Of a stretch of DNA of 64,000 nucleotides, positions 53,545 through 61,822 are shown piece after piece (position 1 is the first letter of the stretch; each line of letters begins with the position of its first letter). The DNA is from Oscillospiraceae bacterium (GTDB lineage Bacteria; Bacillota; Clostridia; Oscillospirales; Ruminococcaceae): assembly GCA_900768995.1 (NCBI GenBank), contig CAAGEZ010000013.1, forward strand, positions 1-64,000, read 5' to 3'. The position numbers and the translations under genes are program-made. The notes beneath the pieces were generated by a model. It searched no databases. It was not told the DNA's origin and worked only from the letters and a program-made list of their open reading frames with translations.

Positions 53545-55635
53545 TTATCTGTCGTTGTCGCTTGTGTTGGGGATATTGCCGCAAACGGGGCAAAGAGCGT
53601 CGATGTCGAGGTCGCCAACGAATACGCCTGTATCCTTACCGAGAGCGTCAGGAATGATGGAGAATGTGTTGGAGATACCGTCCTGTGCATTGGAGAACTC
53701 GAGCTTGGATACAGAGGAGAGAGATGCGGAAGCACCGTGAGTATCTCTGCCGTGCATGGGGTTAGCACCGGGTGCGAGAGGCACACCAAGCTTACGTCCA
53801 TCAGGTGTGGAACCTGTCTTCTTACCGTAAACAACGTTGGAAGTGATGGTAAGGATAGAAGTTGTGGGGATACCGCCTCTGTAAGTCTGCTGCTGACGGA
53901 TCTTGTTCATAAATCTGTTGAGGATATCCTCAGCGATCTCATCAACACGGTCATCATCGTTGCCGTACTTGGGGAAGTCGCCTTCGATCTCGTAGTCAAC
54001 AACGATACCGTTCTCGTTTCTTACAGTCTTTACCTTAGCGTACTTGATAGCGGAGAGGGAGTCTGCAACAACGGAAATACCGGCGATACCTGTAGCGAAG
54101 TATCTCTTTACCTCTCTGTCGTGGAGTGCCATCTGGAGGCTCTCGTAGCAGTACTTGTCGTGCATATAGTGAATGATGTTAAGAGTGTTAACATAGAGCT
54201 CTGCGAGCCATGTCATCATATCATCATACTTCTCCATAACCTCATCGTAATCGAGGTACTCGGAAGTGATAGGTCTGAGCTTTGTAGCGACCTGAACGCC
54301 GCTGATCTCATCAACACCGCCGTTTATAGCGTAGAGGAGGCACTTAGCGAGGTTAGCTCTTGCGCCGAAGAACTGCATTTCCTTGCCGACTCTCATAGAA
54401 GATACGCAGCAAGCGATAGCGTAGTCATCGCCGTGAGTTACTCTCATAAGGTCATCGTTCTCGTACTGGATAGAAGAAGTATTGATAGAGATCTTTGCGC
54501 AGTATGCCTTCCAAGCAGCGGGAAGTCTTGTGGACCAGAGAACTGTCATATTGGGCTCGGGAGCTGTGCCGAGGTTCTCAAGAGTATGGAGGTAACGGAA
54601 GCAGTTCTTTGTAACCATATGTCTGCCGTCGATGCCCATACCGCCGAGGGACTCTGTTACCCACTGGGGGTCGCCGGAGAAGAGGGAGTTGTACTCGGGA
54701 GTTCTTGCAAATCTTACAAGACGGAGCTTCATAATGAAGTGGTCGATGAGCTCCTGAGCCTGCTCTTCAGTAAGTCTGCCGAGCTTGAAATCTCTCTCGA
54801 AGTAGATATCGAGGAATGTGGAAGTACGTCCGAGGGACATAGCCGCACCGTTCTGATCCTTAACAGCACCGAGGTAGCCGAAGTAAACAGCCTGAACAGC
54901 TTCCTTAGCTGTTACAGCGGGCTTGGAGATATCGCAGCCGTAGATCTCAGCCATCTTCTTGAGGTTTTCAAGAGCTCTGATCTGCTCAGCGATCTCTTCT
55001 CTTGCACGGATCTTTTCTTCGGTCATAGGGCAGGTGTAGAAAGCCTTCTGCTCCTTCTTGTCCTCGATAAGTCTGTCAACGCCGTACAGAGCAACACGTC
55101 TGTAGTCGCCGATGATTCTTCCTCTGCCGTATGCATCGGGAAGACCTGTGAGGATATGAGCGGTTCTTGCAGCTCTCATTTCAGGTGTATAAACATCGAA
55201 TACGCCTGCGTTATGAGTCTTGCGGTATTCGGTGAAGATGTGCTTTATTTCAGGATCGATAGTGTAGCCGTTGTCAGAGCAAGCCTTTTCAGCCATTCTG
55301 AGGCCGCCGTAAGGCATAAGAGCTCTCTTGAAGGGCTTGTCTGTCTGGAGACCAACGATCTGCTCGAGGTCCTTTTCGATATAGCCTGCGCCGTGGGATA
55401 CGAGGGAAGATACGACCTTGGTGTCCATATCGAGAACGCCGCCTGCTTCTCTTTCCTTCTTAGCAAGCTCCATTACGTCAGCCCAGAGCTTCTTGGTAGC
55501 ATCCGTAGGGCCTGCGAGGAAGCTTTCGTCGCCGTCATAGGGAGTGTAGTTCTTCTGGATAAATTCACGGACATTGATCTCCTTGGTCCAGTGACCGCCC
55601 TTGAATCCTTCCCATTCCTTAGGCATCTGATTCAT
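53545..55635 (-). CDS. pflB: Pyruvate formate-lyase core, lacking the glycyl-radical domain
   Basis: A 696-residue formate C-acetyltransferase core. The catalytic cysteines are Cys409-Cys410 in IACCVSSM. NH2-terminal MPKEWEGFKGGHWTKEINVR and SLGRTSTFLDIYFERDFKLG are standard. The chain follows PFL through DGISNTFSIIPDALGKD, then stops with an unrelated tail (VFVGDLDIDALCPVCGNIPN, then TSDNDR) that contains a CxxC. The roughly 65 residues bearing the radical glycine are absent; they are supplied by the next gene. AAGGAGG precedes the ATG (55635); the frame upstream of it is leader. Confidence 0.93.
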   Translation of the reverse strand: MNQMPKEWEGFKGGHWTKEINVREFIQKNYTPYDGDESFLAGPTDATKKLWADVMELAKKEREAGGVLDMDTKVVSSLVSHGAGYIEKDLEQIVGLQTDKPFKRALMPYGGLRMAEKACSDNGYTIDPEIKHIFTEYRKTHNAGVFDVYTPEMRAARTAHILTGLPDAYGRGRIIGDYRRVALYGVDRLIEDKKEQKAFYTCPMTEEKIRAREEIAEQIRALENLKKMAEIYGCDISKPAVTAKEAVQAVYFGYLGAVKDQNGAAMSLGRTSTFLDIYFERDFKLGRLTEEQAQELIDHFIMKLRLVRFARTPEYNSLFSGDPQWVTESLGGMGIDGRHMVTKNCFRYLHTLENLGTAPEPNMTVLWSTRLPAAWKAYCAKISINTSSIQYENDDLMRVTHGDDYAIACCVSSMRVGKEMQFFGARANLAKCLLYAINGGVDEISGVQVATKLRPITSEYLDYDEVMEKYDDMMTWLAELYVNTLNIIHYMHDKYCYESLQMALHDREVKRYFATGIAGISVVADSLSAIKYAKVKTVRNENGIVVDYEIEGDFPKYGNDDDRVDEIAEDILNRFMNKIRQQQTYRGGIPTTSILTITSNVVYGKKTGSTPDGRKLGVPLAPGANPMHGRDTHGASASLSSVSKLEFSNAQDGISNTFSIIPDALGKDTGVFVGDLDIDALCPVCGNIPNTSDNDR

Positions 55636-55660
55636 AATTAATTTTCCTCCTTCAATCTTT

Positions 55661-55716
55661 CGCACAGCCCTTATGAGGCTCTGCGAAGCTGTCTTCCGCA
55701 CTGTCCTTATGGGACA
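55661..55716 (-). promoter_or_regulatory. Two tandem hairpins in the pflB leader
   Basis: In the transcribed strand, hairpin one (55661-55685; CGCA/TGCG and AGCC/GGCT arms) and hairpin two (55701-55716; CTGTCC/GGACAG) share a CATAA loop and similar flanks, 15 bases apart, ending just before the pflB ribosome-binding site. They look duplicated and may be protein-binding sites. The rest of the leader, 55717-56023, is AT-rich and shows no gene. Confidence 0.5.
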
Positions 55717-56023
55717 GAGTAAAGCATTTTTAGTAAAATATGCCCATATGTACAAAAATGCACATAATTTTTATAGCAGACCCCGAAGATATTATGCATA
55801 TACACAACGGAAGTCCTATAAACTATACTTTTTAAGTATCATTTTAATACCCAAAAAACAGACCCGATTGCCTTTCGGCATAGGACACTGCGCACATTTT
55901 AGCTTCAATCTTATGATACAACATATGCACACTTTTGTCAAGTGGTTTTTTGGATATTTCGGCAGTTTTCATAAAAATTTGACCGTGATTTTAATTTATG
56001 ATTTTATAGGTGAAATGATTTCT

Positions 56024-56066
56024 TAAAAATTGCCGCACAACGCCGTATTATTGGCATTATGCGGCA
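56024..56066 (-). terminator. Terminator of the 1588-aa protein gene
   Basis: TGCCGCA (56031-56037) pairs with TGCGGCA (56060-56066), with a further GCC/GGC inside, and ATTTTTAAG follows on the minus strand. Confidence 0.75.
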
Positions 56067-56078
56067 TAATTTCATTTA

Positions 56079-59000
56079 TCAGTGGATAAGTTTGTTGCCG
56101 CATTCAGCGCAGAACTTTGCAGTCTCGCTGGTGATCTTAGCTCCGCACTGGTCGCAGAACTTGATCTTTGGCTTAGGTGCTTCAACAGGCTTTGCAGGTG
56201 CGGGTGCAGCAGGCTTTGCCGCTTCAACAGGCTTCGCAGGCGCAGGAGCTGCGGGCTTAACTGCTTCAACAGGCTTTGCGGGTGCAGGAGCGACAGGCTT
56301 AACCGCTTCAACAGGCTTTGCAGGCGCAGGAGCAACGGTTTTAGCCGCCTCAACAGGCTTTGCAGGCGCAGGAGCAACGGTTTTAGCTGCTTCAACAGGC
56401 TTCGCAGGCGCAGGAGCTGCGGGCTTAGCTGCTTCAACAGGCTTAGCGGGTGCGGGAGCTGCGGGCTTTGCCGCATCAGCAGGCTTGCCTGCCTCCAGAG
56501 GCTTGATAGTCTTTACCTCGGGAATGGGCGAAACAACTACCTCGATAGGCTTGATAGGCTTGATAGGCTCTATCTTCTTTGGCTCGGGAACAGGTTCCTT
56601 CTTCTCAGCCGCAGGTTCAGGCTTGGGAGCAGCGGCAGCCTTTTCGGCTTCCTCCGCTCTCTTTCTTGCCTCGTCAATGTCCCTTCTCTCCTGCTCAAGC
56701 TCCATAAGTCTTGCTTCTTCGGCAGCCTTTATCTCCTCAGCTTCCTTAAGCTTTGCATCGGTCTTGGTTTTCTGAACGGCAGTGAGCACGCCATTGAGCA
56801 CCTTTGCGGTTGCCTCAAAAAGCTTCTTCTCGATGTTTGCGGGGAGGTCTGTAGCCTTTCCGTTTCTCTCGATTACTTTAAGAGAGCTTGTAAACAGGTT
56901 GCTCTTGCCCTCAAACCTTTCGATCTGGTCAACAGGGATATGGAGCAGACCGCTTGTCTTGCCCATACCGTAGAGATACTCGGTGGTGAGCAGGTAGGAA
57001 TCCTCGGGGTGACCGGGAGTGAACTCGTGAGCCACGATGGGCATTTCAAACTGCTCTGTGCGGGCATATGTATTCTGTATCTTGATGTAAATGCTGTCAA
57101 AGGACTTGGATATTCCGGGAATGTAGAACTGGGACTCCTTAATGCTGTTCTCGTCCATAAGATTCTTAAGGAGAGATACATAGCCGTCTCTTTCAACAGT
57201 CTTAAGATTAGTGATGTGAAGCTCTACCTGATTGATAAAACGCTTCTTTGTATCCGCATCAATATCCATAGCATTGATGTCCTTGATAAGCTCGAAGCAG
57301 CGGTGCTCGCCTGCATTTCCGAGATTTCCGCACTTCTTTTCAAGGAGCTTTGCATCGGCCTCACGAATCTTGGAGTTTATCCTGCCGATATATCTCTGGA
57401 GCATATCGTCCGAAGCGTGGTTCTCGTTCTTGTTCACCTTTTCAAGGAGAACGATAAGATCGGCACGGCTCATAGAATTGATATTCTCGGTAAGCTTTGT
57501 GTAATACTGAACCTGGAGATTTGTAATGGCATCGTCTATCTTCTTGATGTAGGGGAATGTCACCTCGGGGATATAATCACCCTCGGATATCTTCTCCTTA
57601 ATTTCACCCAACTGCTTGATATCCAGCTTGGAAATATCGCCGCAGAGCTTTGAAAGCTCTTCTTTCTGGAGAAATTCCCTGCGCTCTCTGAGCTTTGCAG
57701 CAGATGCCTCGTAAAGCTTTGCGTCAAGAGCGGGCTTGCGCTTATCAAGTTCATCTTCAAACTTGTCAAGCTCTTCCGCACTGAGCTTCTCGATAGATGC
57801 CATCTGCTTGTCAAATTCAGCCTTGTCAAGCTGCTTCAGGCGGCTCTCGATCTGCTCTGCATATGCCTTGCCTGCGTCCTTGTACTCGGGAGTTTCGTTT
57901 ATGGCGATACGCATCTCCAAAAGCTTATCCTTAGGCGCACTCTGGAGGTTCTTGCAAAGGTCTGCAAGCTCCTGCTTGATAAGGGTCTCGGTGCGCTCGT
58001 CTATCTGCTTGATGTACTTTGCGGAAAGCTCCTTGTCGAAATCGCCGCCGGAAAGTGCCTCTTTCAGCTTGGAAAGCTCCTTTCTTGGAGCAGAGCCGAT
58101 ATTCTTGCAAAGGCTCTCCATTTCCGACTTCATCAGAGTTATCTCTCTGTTTCTTATCTTTTCGAGATAGGAAGCGGTATTTTCCTTCTTGAATCCAAGT
58201 GCGGCAATGTCAGCGGAAAGCTTTTCAAGCTCAGGCTTTTTGAGCTTTTCGATGTCCTTGCACATACCGTCGAGCTTATCGGTCTCTATCTTGTTGAAAC
58301 GCTTGTCGATCTCGTCAAAATACTTCTTGACATATGCAGGGTCAAACTTCTCGTCCTTAAGCTTTTCGGTGAGGGACGCAAGCTCAGGCTTCTGCATATT
58401 GCCGATGTTCTTGCAGAGGTCGTCGGCTTCCTTGTTGTAAAGGGCCTTTCTGCGAGCCTTGATTGTGTCGAAATAGCCCGATGTAAGGTCCTCGGGATAC
58501 TTCTCATTCTTAAGGGACTTTTCAAGAGCGTCAAGCTTTGCAAAGTCCATAGATGGGATATCCCTGCACATATCGGAAAGCTCTGCCTTGAGGAGTGCCT
58601 TTCCTCTTTCCTCGGTCATAGGAAGATACTTCTTTGCAATCTCCTCAGGGCACTTCTCGTCCTTAAGCTCCTTGATGATATTGTCAAGGTCAGCCCTGTT
58701 CATATTGGGTATAGTATCGCACTTCTTGATAAACTCGGCATTTTTAAGCTCAGTCTCACGCTCATCAAGCTGTGCCTTGTATTTGTTTGTAAGCTCAACA
58801 GGATATTTTGCGGAAGCGATAACGCCTCTCAGGCTGTCAAGCTTTGCCTTGTCGGCTGTCTTGATGCCTGCAAATATGCCGTCAATTTCCTTGATAAGAA
58901 GCTCCTGCTTTCTTGCGGCAATATCCTTCTTATAGGGTGCCTTAAGGCCCTCTCTGCACTTGACAGCATCAAGCTTTGAGAGCATTTCGTCAAGAGCCTT

Positions 59001-60845
59001 TTTATCCGCAGCGGAGATATTTTTGCAGACAGCCGCAAGCTCTTCCTTTGCAAAGCCGTCTCTTGCAAGAGCGATCTTCGCAGTGAAATGGCGGGTGAAC
59101 ATCTTGTCATACTTGCCCGATGCAAGTACCTTTTCAAGCTCATCAGCCTTTGCCTTGTCGGGGATAGCCTTGAACATTTCGGAAAGCTCCCCAAGCTGTG
59201 CGGTAAGAACAGCGTCCTTGACCTGAGCAATATAGGGAGCCGCAACGACCTCGTCAAATTCGCCCAGCTTGCCCATAAGAGCTTCAAGCTCGCCCTGCTT
59301 TTTCAGAGTAAGACCTGTGCACAGGAGCTTCATCTGATTTTCCTCGCAGTTATTCATCGCAAGCTTTATTTTAAGCAGATACTTGCCCGCAGTTTTCTTG
59401 TCGAGCTTCATATCATATATGTATTTTCTCAGCTGTTTCAGCTCATCGGCGTTCAGAGCGGAAAGATCGGAGCATTTTTCAGCAAGCTCCGCTTCGTTCT
59501 TCACAGCCTTTTCCATATCGGAAACGGTGTCGAAAACAGTGCCGTTGTATGTGCGTGCAGCCTTTTCGTATTCGGTGCAGTATTTGTCAAGCTCGTCGAA
59601 AACGGGAGCATTTTTCAGCTTGTACTTGGCAGCCGCAGTCTTTATATCCTCAGAGATGAGTGCAGCCTTTGCGCCGCCGCAGCTGAGCTTTCCCTCAGCG
59701 TCACGGCAATCAGCGGGAATGTAGGAGCTTTCCAGATATTCGCCCAGCTCCGCAGGGGTGAGGGCAGCACTGCCCCAGAACTCCGCAATATTCTCCACAG
59801 CCTCGGCATCAGCAGGAGACGCAGCCCTTGCCATATTGAACACAGCAGGATATGCGGGGCGGACTTTAAGGAGAGATGCGATGTCCTTTTTCAGCTCATC
59901 GGCAGATGCGGGAGAAAGCTCCGCAATTTTCAGAGCCTCCGCAAAAGTAGCCTTGTCGGGAGCCTTATACTTAAAACCGTAGCCGTTTTTCTCGGAAACA
60001 AGCTTCTTGAATTTTTCCTTTAAAGCAGCGGTATCATCTGAGATAAACTCCTTTGTATCAACAGTCACGCCGCACTTTTTGCCAAGCTTTGCAAAAAGAT
60101 CGGCAGTGTAGGACTTAAGGTCAAAATCAATTCCCGCAGCCTTGAAAGCAGCCTCGTGGGGCTTCATCTCTTCAATGAGCCTGTCGCAGAGGTCTACTCC
60201 TCTGTCAAGCTCCTTGCAGCGGGTCTCGTTCTTGTCGCAGGCAACCTTTGTGCCGAATATCTCAAACTCGTTCTCGCCTATGACCTCGGGAGAGATGAAC
60301 TCGGAGGTAAGCTCGTCAAGATAGCCCTCGGTCTTTTCTTCAACGTCCTTGTCGGAAAGAACAGCAGGCTCTTCGGGTGTACCTTTTTTATATAAGAAAT
60401 GGTTGGTAAGCTTCTTGAACGGCTGTATAACGTTTGTGAGAGGGGTCACGGGAGCGTATGGCTTGCCTTCCTTTTTCATATGCTCTTCGCTGATGATAAG
60501 GGTGTCGTGCTTGCCGTCGATCATCCAGTCAGCGGCTTCAAATGCACCGTTGTAAAGGAGAGTTGTGATATATACCACGCCGTTTTCCGCAGCTATTTTT
60601 CTTGCCTCAGCAATCTTAAAAGGCTCAAACTCCTCGCCGTCAGCGGACATAAGGAGCATATCGGACATTCTGCAAATGTCAACTCCGTTGTTCTTTGCCT
60701 CTTCCTGAGTGCAGGGAATATAAATTACTCCGTCAAGGAAAGGGTGACAGAAAAGCCGTCCGTTTGTAAAGAACCTGTCGGTAAATTCGGCTCTGAACTC
60801 TGTGCAGGCAGCTTTGAAGCGGCTGTAATCCCTAAATTTTTCCAC
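56079..60845 (-). CDS. Giant helical-repeat protein with zinc ribbon, function unknown
   Basis: A 1588-residue soluble protein, not recognised. Residues 1-455 form an N-terminal region of mixed content (RLFCHPFLDGVIYIPCTQEE). Residues about 456-1219 consist of some fifteen consecutive 51-residue repeats of the pattern E-x-L-C-K-N-I, x6, E-L-x2-L, x3-L, x5-Y, x7-Y-x3-I-x2-R-x3-L-x3-E. Residues about 1230-1345 hold a possible PH-like beta domain (SYLLTTEYLYGMGKTSGLLH). A coiled coil (about 1370-1420), a Pro/Ala repeat (about 1457-1555) and a zinc ribbon (Cys1564, 1567, 1579, 1582) complete it. GTG start after GGGAGGAATCAACT. No signal peptide. It likely scaffolds a cytoplasmic complex; this is inference. 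Confidence 0.85.
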   Translation of the reverse strand: MEKFRDYSRFKAACTEFRAEFTDRFFTNGRLFCHPFLDGVIYIPCTQEEAKNNGVDICRMSDMLLMSADGEEFEPFKIAEARKIAAENGVVYITTLLYNGAFEAADWMIDGKHDTLIISEEHMKKEGKPYAPVTPLTNVIQPFKKLTNHFLYKKGTPEEPAVLSDKDVEEKTEGYLDELTSEFISPEVIGENEFEIFGTKVACDKNETRCKELDRGVDLCDRLIEEMKPHEAAFKAAGIDFDLKSYTADLFAKLGKKCGVTVDTKEFISDDTAALKEKFKKLVSEKNGYGFKYKAPDKATFAEALKIAELSPASADELKKDIASLLKVRPAYPAVFNMARAASPADAEAVENIAEFWGSAALTPAELGEYLESSYIPADCRDAEGKLSCGGAKAALISEDIKTAAAKYKLKNAPVFDELDKYCTEYEKAARTYNGTVFDTVSDMEKAVKNEAELAEKCSDLSALNADELKQLRKYIYDMKLDKKTAGKYLLKIKLAMNNCEENQMKLLCTGLTLKKQGELEALMGKLGEFDEVVAAPYIAQVKDAVLTAQLGELSEMFKAIPDKAKADELEKVLASGKYDKMFTRHFTAKIALARDGFAKEELAAVCKNISAADKKALDEMLSKLDAVKCREGLKAPYKKDIAARKQELLIKEIDGIFAGIKTADKAKLDSLRGVIASAKYPVELTNKYKAQLDERETELKNAEFIKKCDTIPNMNRADLDNIIKELKDEKCPEEIAKKYLPMTEERGKALLKAELSDMCRDIPSMDFAKLDALEKSLKNEKYPEDLTSGYFDTIKARRKALYNKEADDLCKNIGNMQKPELASLTEKLKDEKFDPAYVKKYFDEIDKRFNKIETDKLDGMCKDIEKLKKPELEKLSADIAALGFKKENTASYLEKIRNREITLMKSEMESLCKNIGSAPRKELSKLKEALSGGDFDKELSAKYIKQIDERTETLIKQELADLCKNLQSAPKDKLLEMRIAINETPEYKDAGKAYAEQIESRLKQLDKAEFDKQMASIEKLSAEELDKFEDELDKRKPALDAKLYEASAAKLRERREFLQKEELSKLCGDISKLDIKQLGEIKEKISEGDYIPEVTFPYIKKIDDAITNLQVQYYTKLTENINSMSRADLIVLLEKVNKNENHASDDMLQRYIGRINSKIREADAKLLEKKCGNLGNAGEHRCFELIKDINAMDIDADTKKRFINQVELHITNLKTVERDGYVSLLKNLMDENSIKESQFYIPGISKSFDSIYIKIQNTYARTEQFEMPIVAHEFTPGHPEDSYLLTTEYLYGMGKTSGLLHIPVDQIERFEGKSNLFTSSLKVIERNGKATDLPANIEKKLFEATAKVLNGVLTAVQKTKTDAKLKEAEEIKAAEEARLMELEQERRDIDEARKRAEEAEKAAAAPKPEPAAEKKEPVPEPKKIEPIKPIKPIEVVVSPIPEVKTIKPLEAGKPADAAKPAAPAPAKPVEAAKPAAPAPAKPVEAAKTVAPAPAKPVEAAKTVAPAPAKPVEAVKPVAPAPAKPVEAVKPAAPAPAKPVEAAKPAAPAPAKPVEAPKPKIKFCDQCGAKITSETAKFCAECGNKLIH
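56181..56474. repeat. Seven 42-bp coding repeats
   Basis: Repeat starts recur exactly every 42 bases (56181, 56223, 56265, 56307, 56349, 56391, 56433), each encoding a 14-residue AAPAPAKPVEAAKP-like unit with few substitutions. The near identity suggests recent expansion by slippage or unequal crossing over. Confidence 0.95.
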
Positions 60846-60953
60846 AGTTGATTCCTCCCGTTTGCAGACCGCACCCGCTATTTTAAATGCGCAGCAGTCT
60901 TTTATTTGTGATATCGCCCCAAAACGAGGCTCTTATTTCATCATATTATTAAC

Positions 60954-60982
60954 ATTATAACAAAAAAAAGGAAGTATGTCAA
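60954..60982 (-). promoter_or_regulatory. Sigma-A promoter of the 1588-aa protein gene
   Basis: On the minus strand TTGACA, a 17-base spacer and TATAAT, a perfect consensus, about 110 bases before the GTG start. Confidence 0.85.
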
Positions 60983-61051
60983 CGCAATGTTAGAGTGTTT
61001 TATACAAAAAGATTTTCAAACGATTTTGGTACATTTGCATAAGCATAACAT

Positions 61052-61082
61052 AAAAGCCTTCCTCGAAATGAGAAAGGCTTTT
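61052..61082 (-). terminator. Terminator of the tRNA cluster
   Basis: AAAAGCCTT (61052-61060) pairs with AAGGCTTTT (61074-61082). It lies eight bases past tRNA-His on the minus strand. Confidence 0.8.
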
Positions 61083-61089
61083 ATCAATG

Positions 61090-61167
61090 TGGGGTGGGAG
61101 ATGGGATTCGAACCCACGATCTTCGGGACCACAATCCGACGCTTTAACCAACTAAGCTACACCCACC
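61090..61167 (-). tRNA. tRNA-His (GTG)
   Basis: Cloverleaf on the minus strand with anticodon GTG, an extra 5' G opposite C73 as expected for tRNA-His, T-loop GTTCGAAT and an encoded CCA end. The acceptor stem has a T6-T67 mismatch, read directly from the sequence. Confidence 0.92.
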
Positions 61168-61316
61168 ATATAAGTAACACCCCATCAAGATGTTACATTA
61201 TAAATACGCTCCCTTATGCAGAAGCCGGGGAGCTTTGCCGACCGCTGTTCTGAGGAACAGCGCATCAGCCGATAAATGAAGCTGTACAGCGGAAACTGTA
61301 CGGCTTCGGAAGCAAT

Positions 61317-61393
61317 TGGCGCGTCTTACTGGATTCGAACCAGTGGCTTACTGCTTAGAAGGCAGTTACTCTATCCAGCTGAGTTAAAGACGC
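61317..61393 (-). tRNA. tRNA-Arg (TCT)
   Basis: Minus-strand cloverleaf with anticodon stem ACTGC/GCAGT and loop CTTCTAA (anticodon TCT), T-loop TTCGAAT, acceptor GCGTCTT/AAGACGC, G73 and encoded CCA. The 149-base gap to tRNA-His contains small hairpins only. Confidence 0.93.
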
Positions 61394-61422
61394 ATATATT
61401 GAACCCCGAAATTCGGGGAGTG

Positions 61423-61496
61423 TGGAGCGGGTGATGGGAATCGAACCCACGCGACCAGCTTGGAAGGCTGGAGTTCTACCATTGAACTACACCCGC
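61423..61496 (-). tRNA. tRNA-Gly (TCC)
   Basis: Minus-strand cloverleaf with anticodon stem CCAGC/GCTGG and loop CTTCCAA (anticodon TCC), perfect acceptor GCGGGTG/CACCCGC, T73 and encoded CCA. First gene of the three-tRNA transcript. Confidence 0.94.
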
Positions 61497-61553
61497 ATTT
61501 AAGGGGGTCACAAAAGGTCGGTTTCAAGCGTTTAACCTTAAGTGACGTGTTAT

Positions 61554-61582
61554 ATTATATCATACAAATTCGGTAATGTCAA
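61554..61582 (-). promoter_or_regulatory. Sigma-A promoter of the tRNA cluster
   Basis: On the minus strand TTGACA, a 17-base spacer and TATAAT, a perfect consensus, about 60 bases before tRNA-Gly. Confidence 0.85.
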
Positions 61583-61687
61583 GCACTTTTTGAGAAAAAA
61601 TGCTTTGCTTTTTTACCGTCTTTTTGTGCAATATGAGCAACTTTATCCATAAAGCGCTTTAACTTGGCATACAGCTGAAAATATTCA

Positions 61688-61716
61688 TTGACAAAACATT
61701 AAAAAAAAGCTATAAT
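61688..61716 (+). promoter_or_regulatory. Sigma-A promoter of aconitase
   Basis: TTGACA (61688-61693), a 17-base spacer and TATAAT (61711-61716), about 107 bases before the ATG. No riboswitch-like structure is seen in the leader. Confidence 0.85.
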
Positions 61717-61822
61717 AAAAAAGTATAAATAATTTTAAGTGCCGATTTTATACTGATTTCATATCGTCTGTTTCATAAATCAGTATTTATAGTATTATGC
61801 ACTGAAAGGATTGATCATTTAA

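Noticed and set aside
53158..55635. Frameshifted or nonsense-broken pflB pseudogene
   Set aside because: The two parts are 144 bases apart, the core has its own distinct end, and the second part has its own start and ribosome-binding site.
53737..55641. A 634-residue open frame on the plus strand opposite pflB
   Set aside because: It is the exact antisense of pflB with Val/Leu/Ser-rich shadow composition and no ribosome-binding site; pflB has catalytic motifs.
56181..56474. CRISPR-like array
   Set aside because: The 42-bp repeats are contiguous with no spacers and encode a continuous Pro/Ala peptide.
56082..57653. A 523-residue plus-strand frame opposite the giant protein, Arg/Leu/Cys-rich
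   Set aside because: Mirror of the repetitive minus-strand gene; its repeats are the reverse reading of the 42-bp units.
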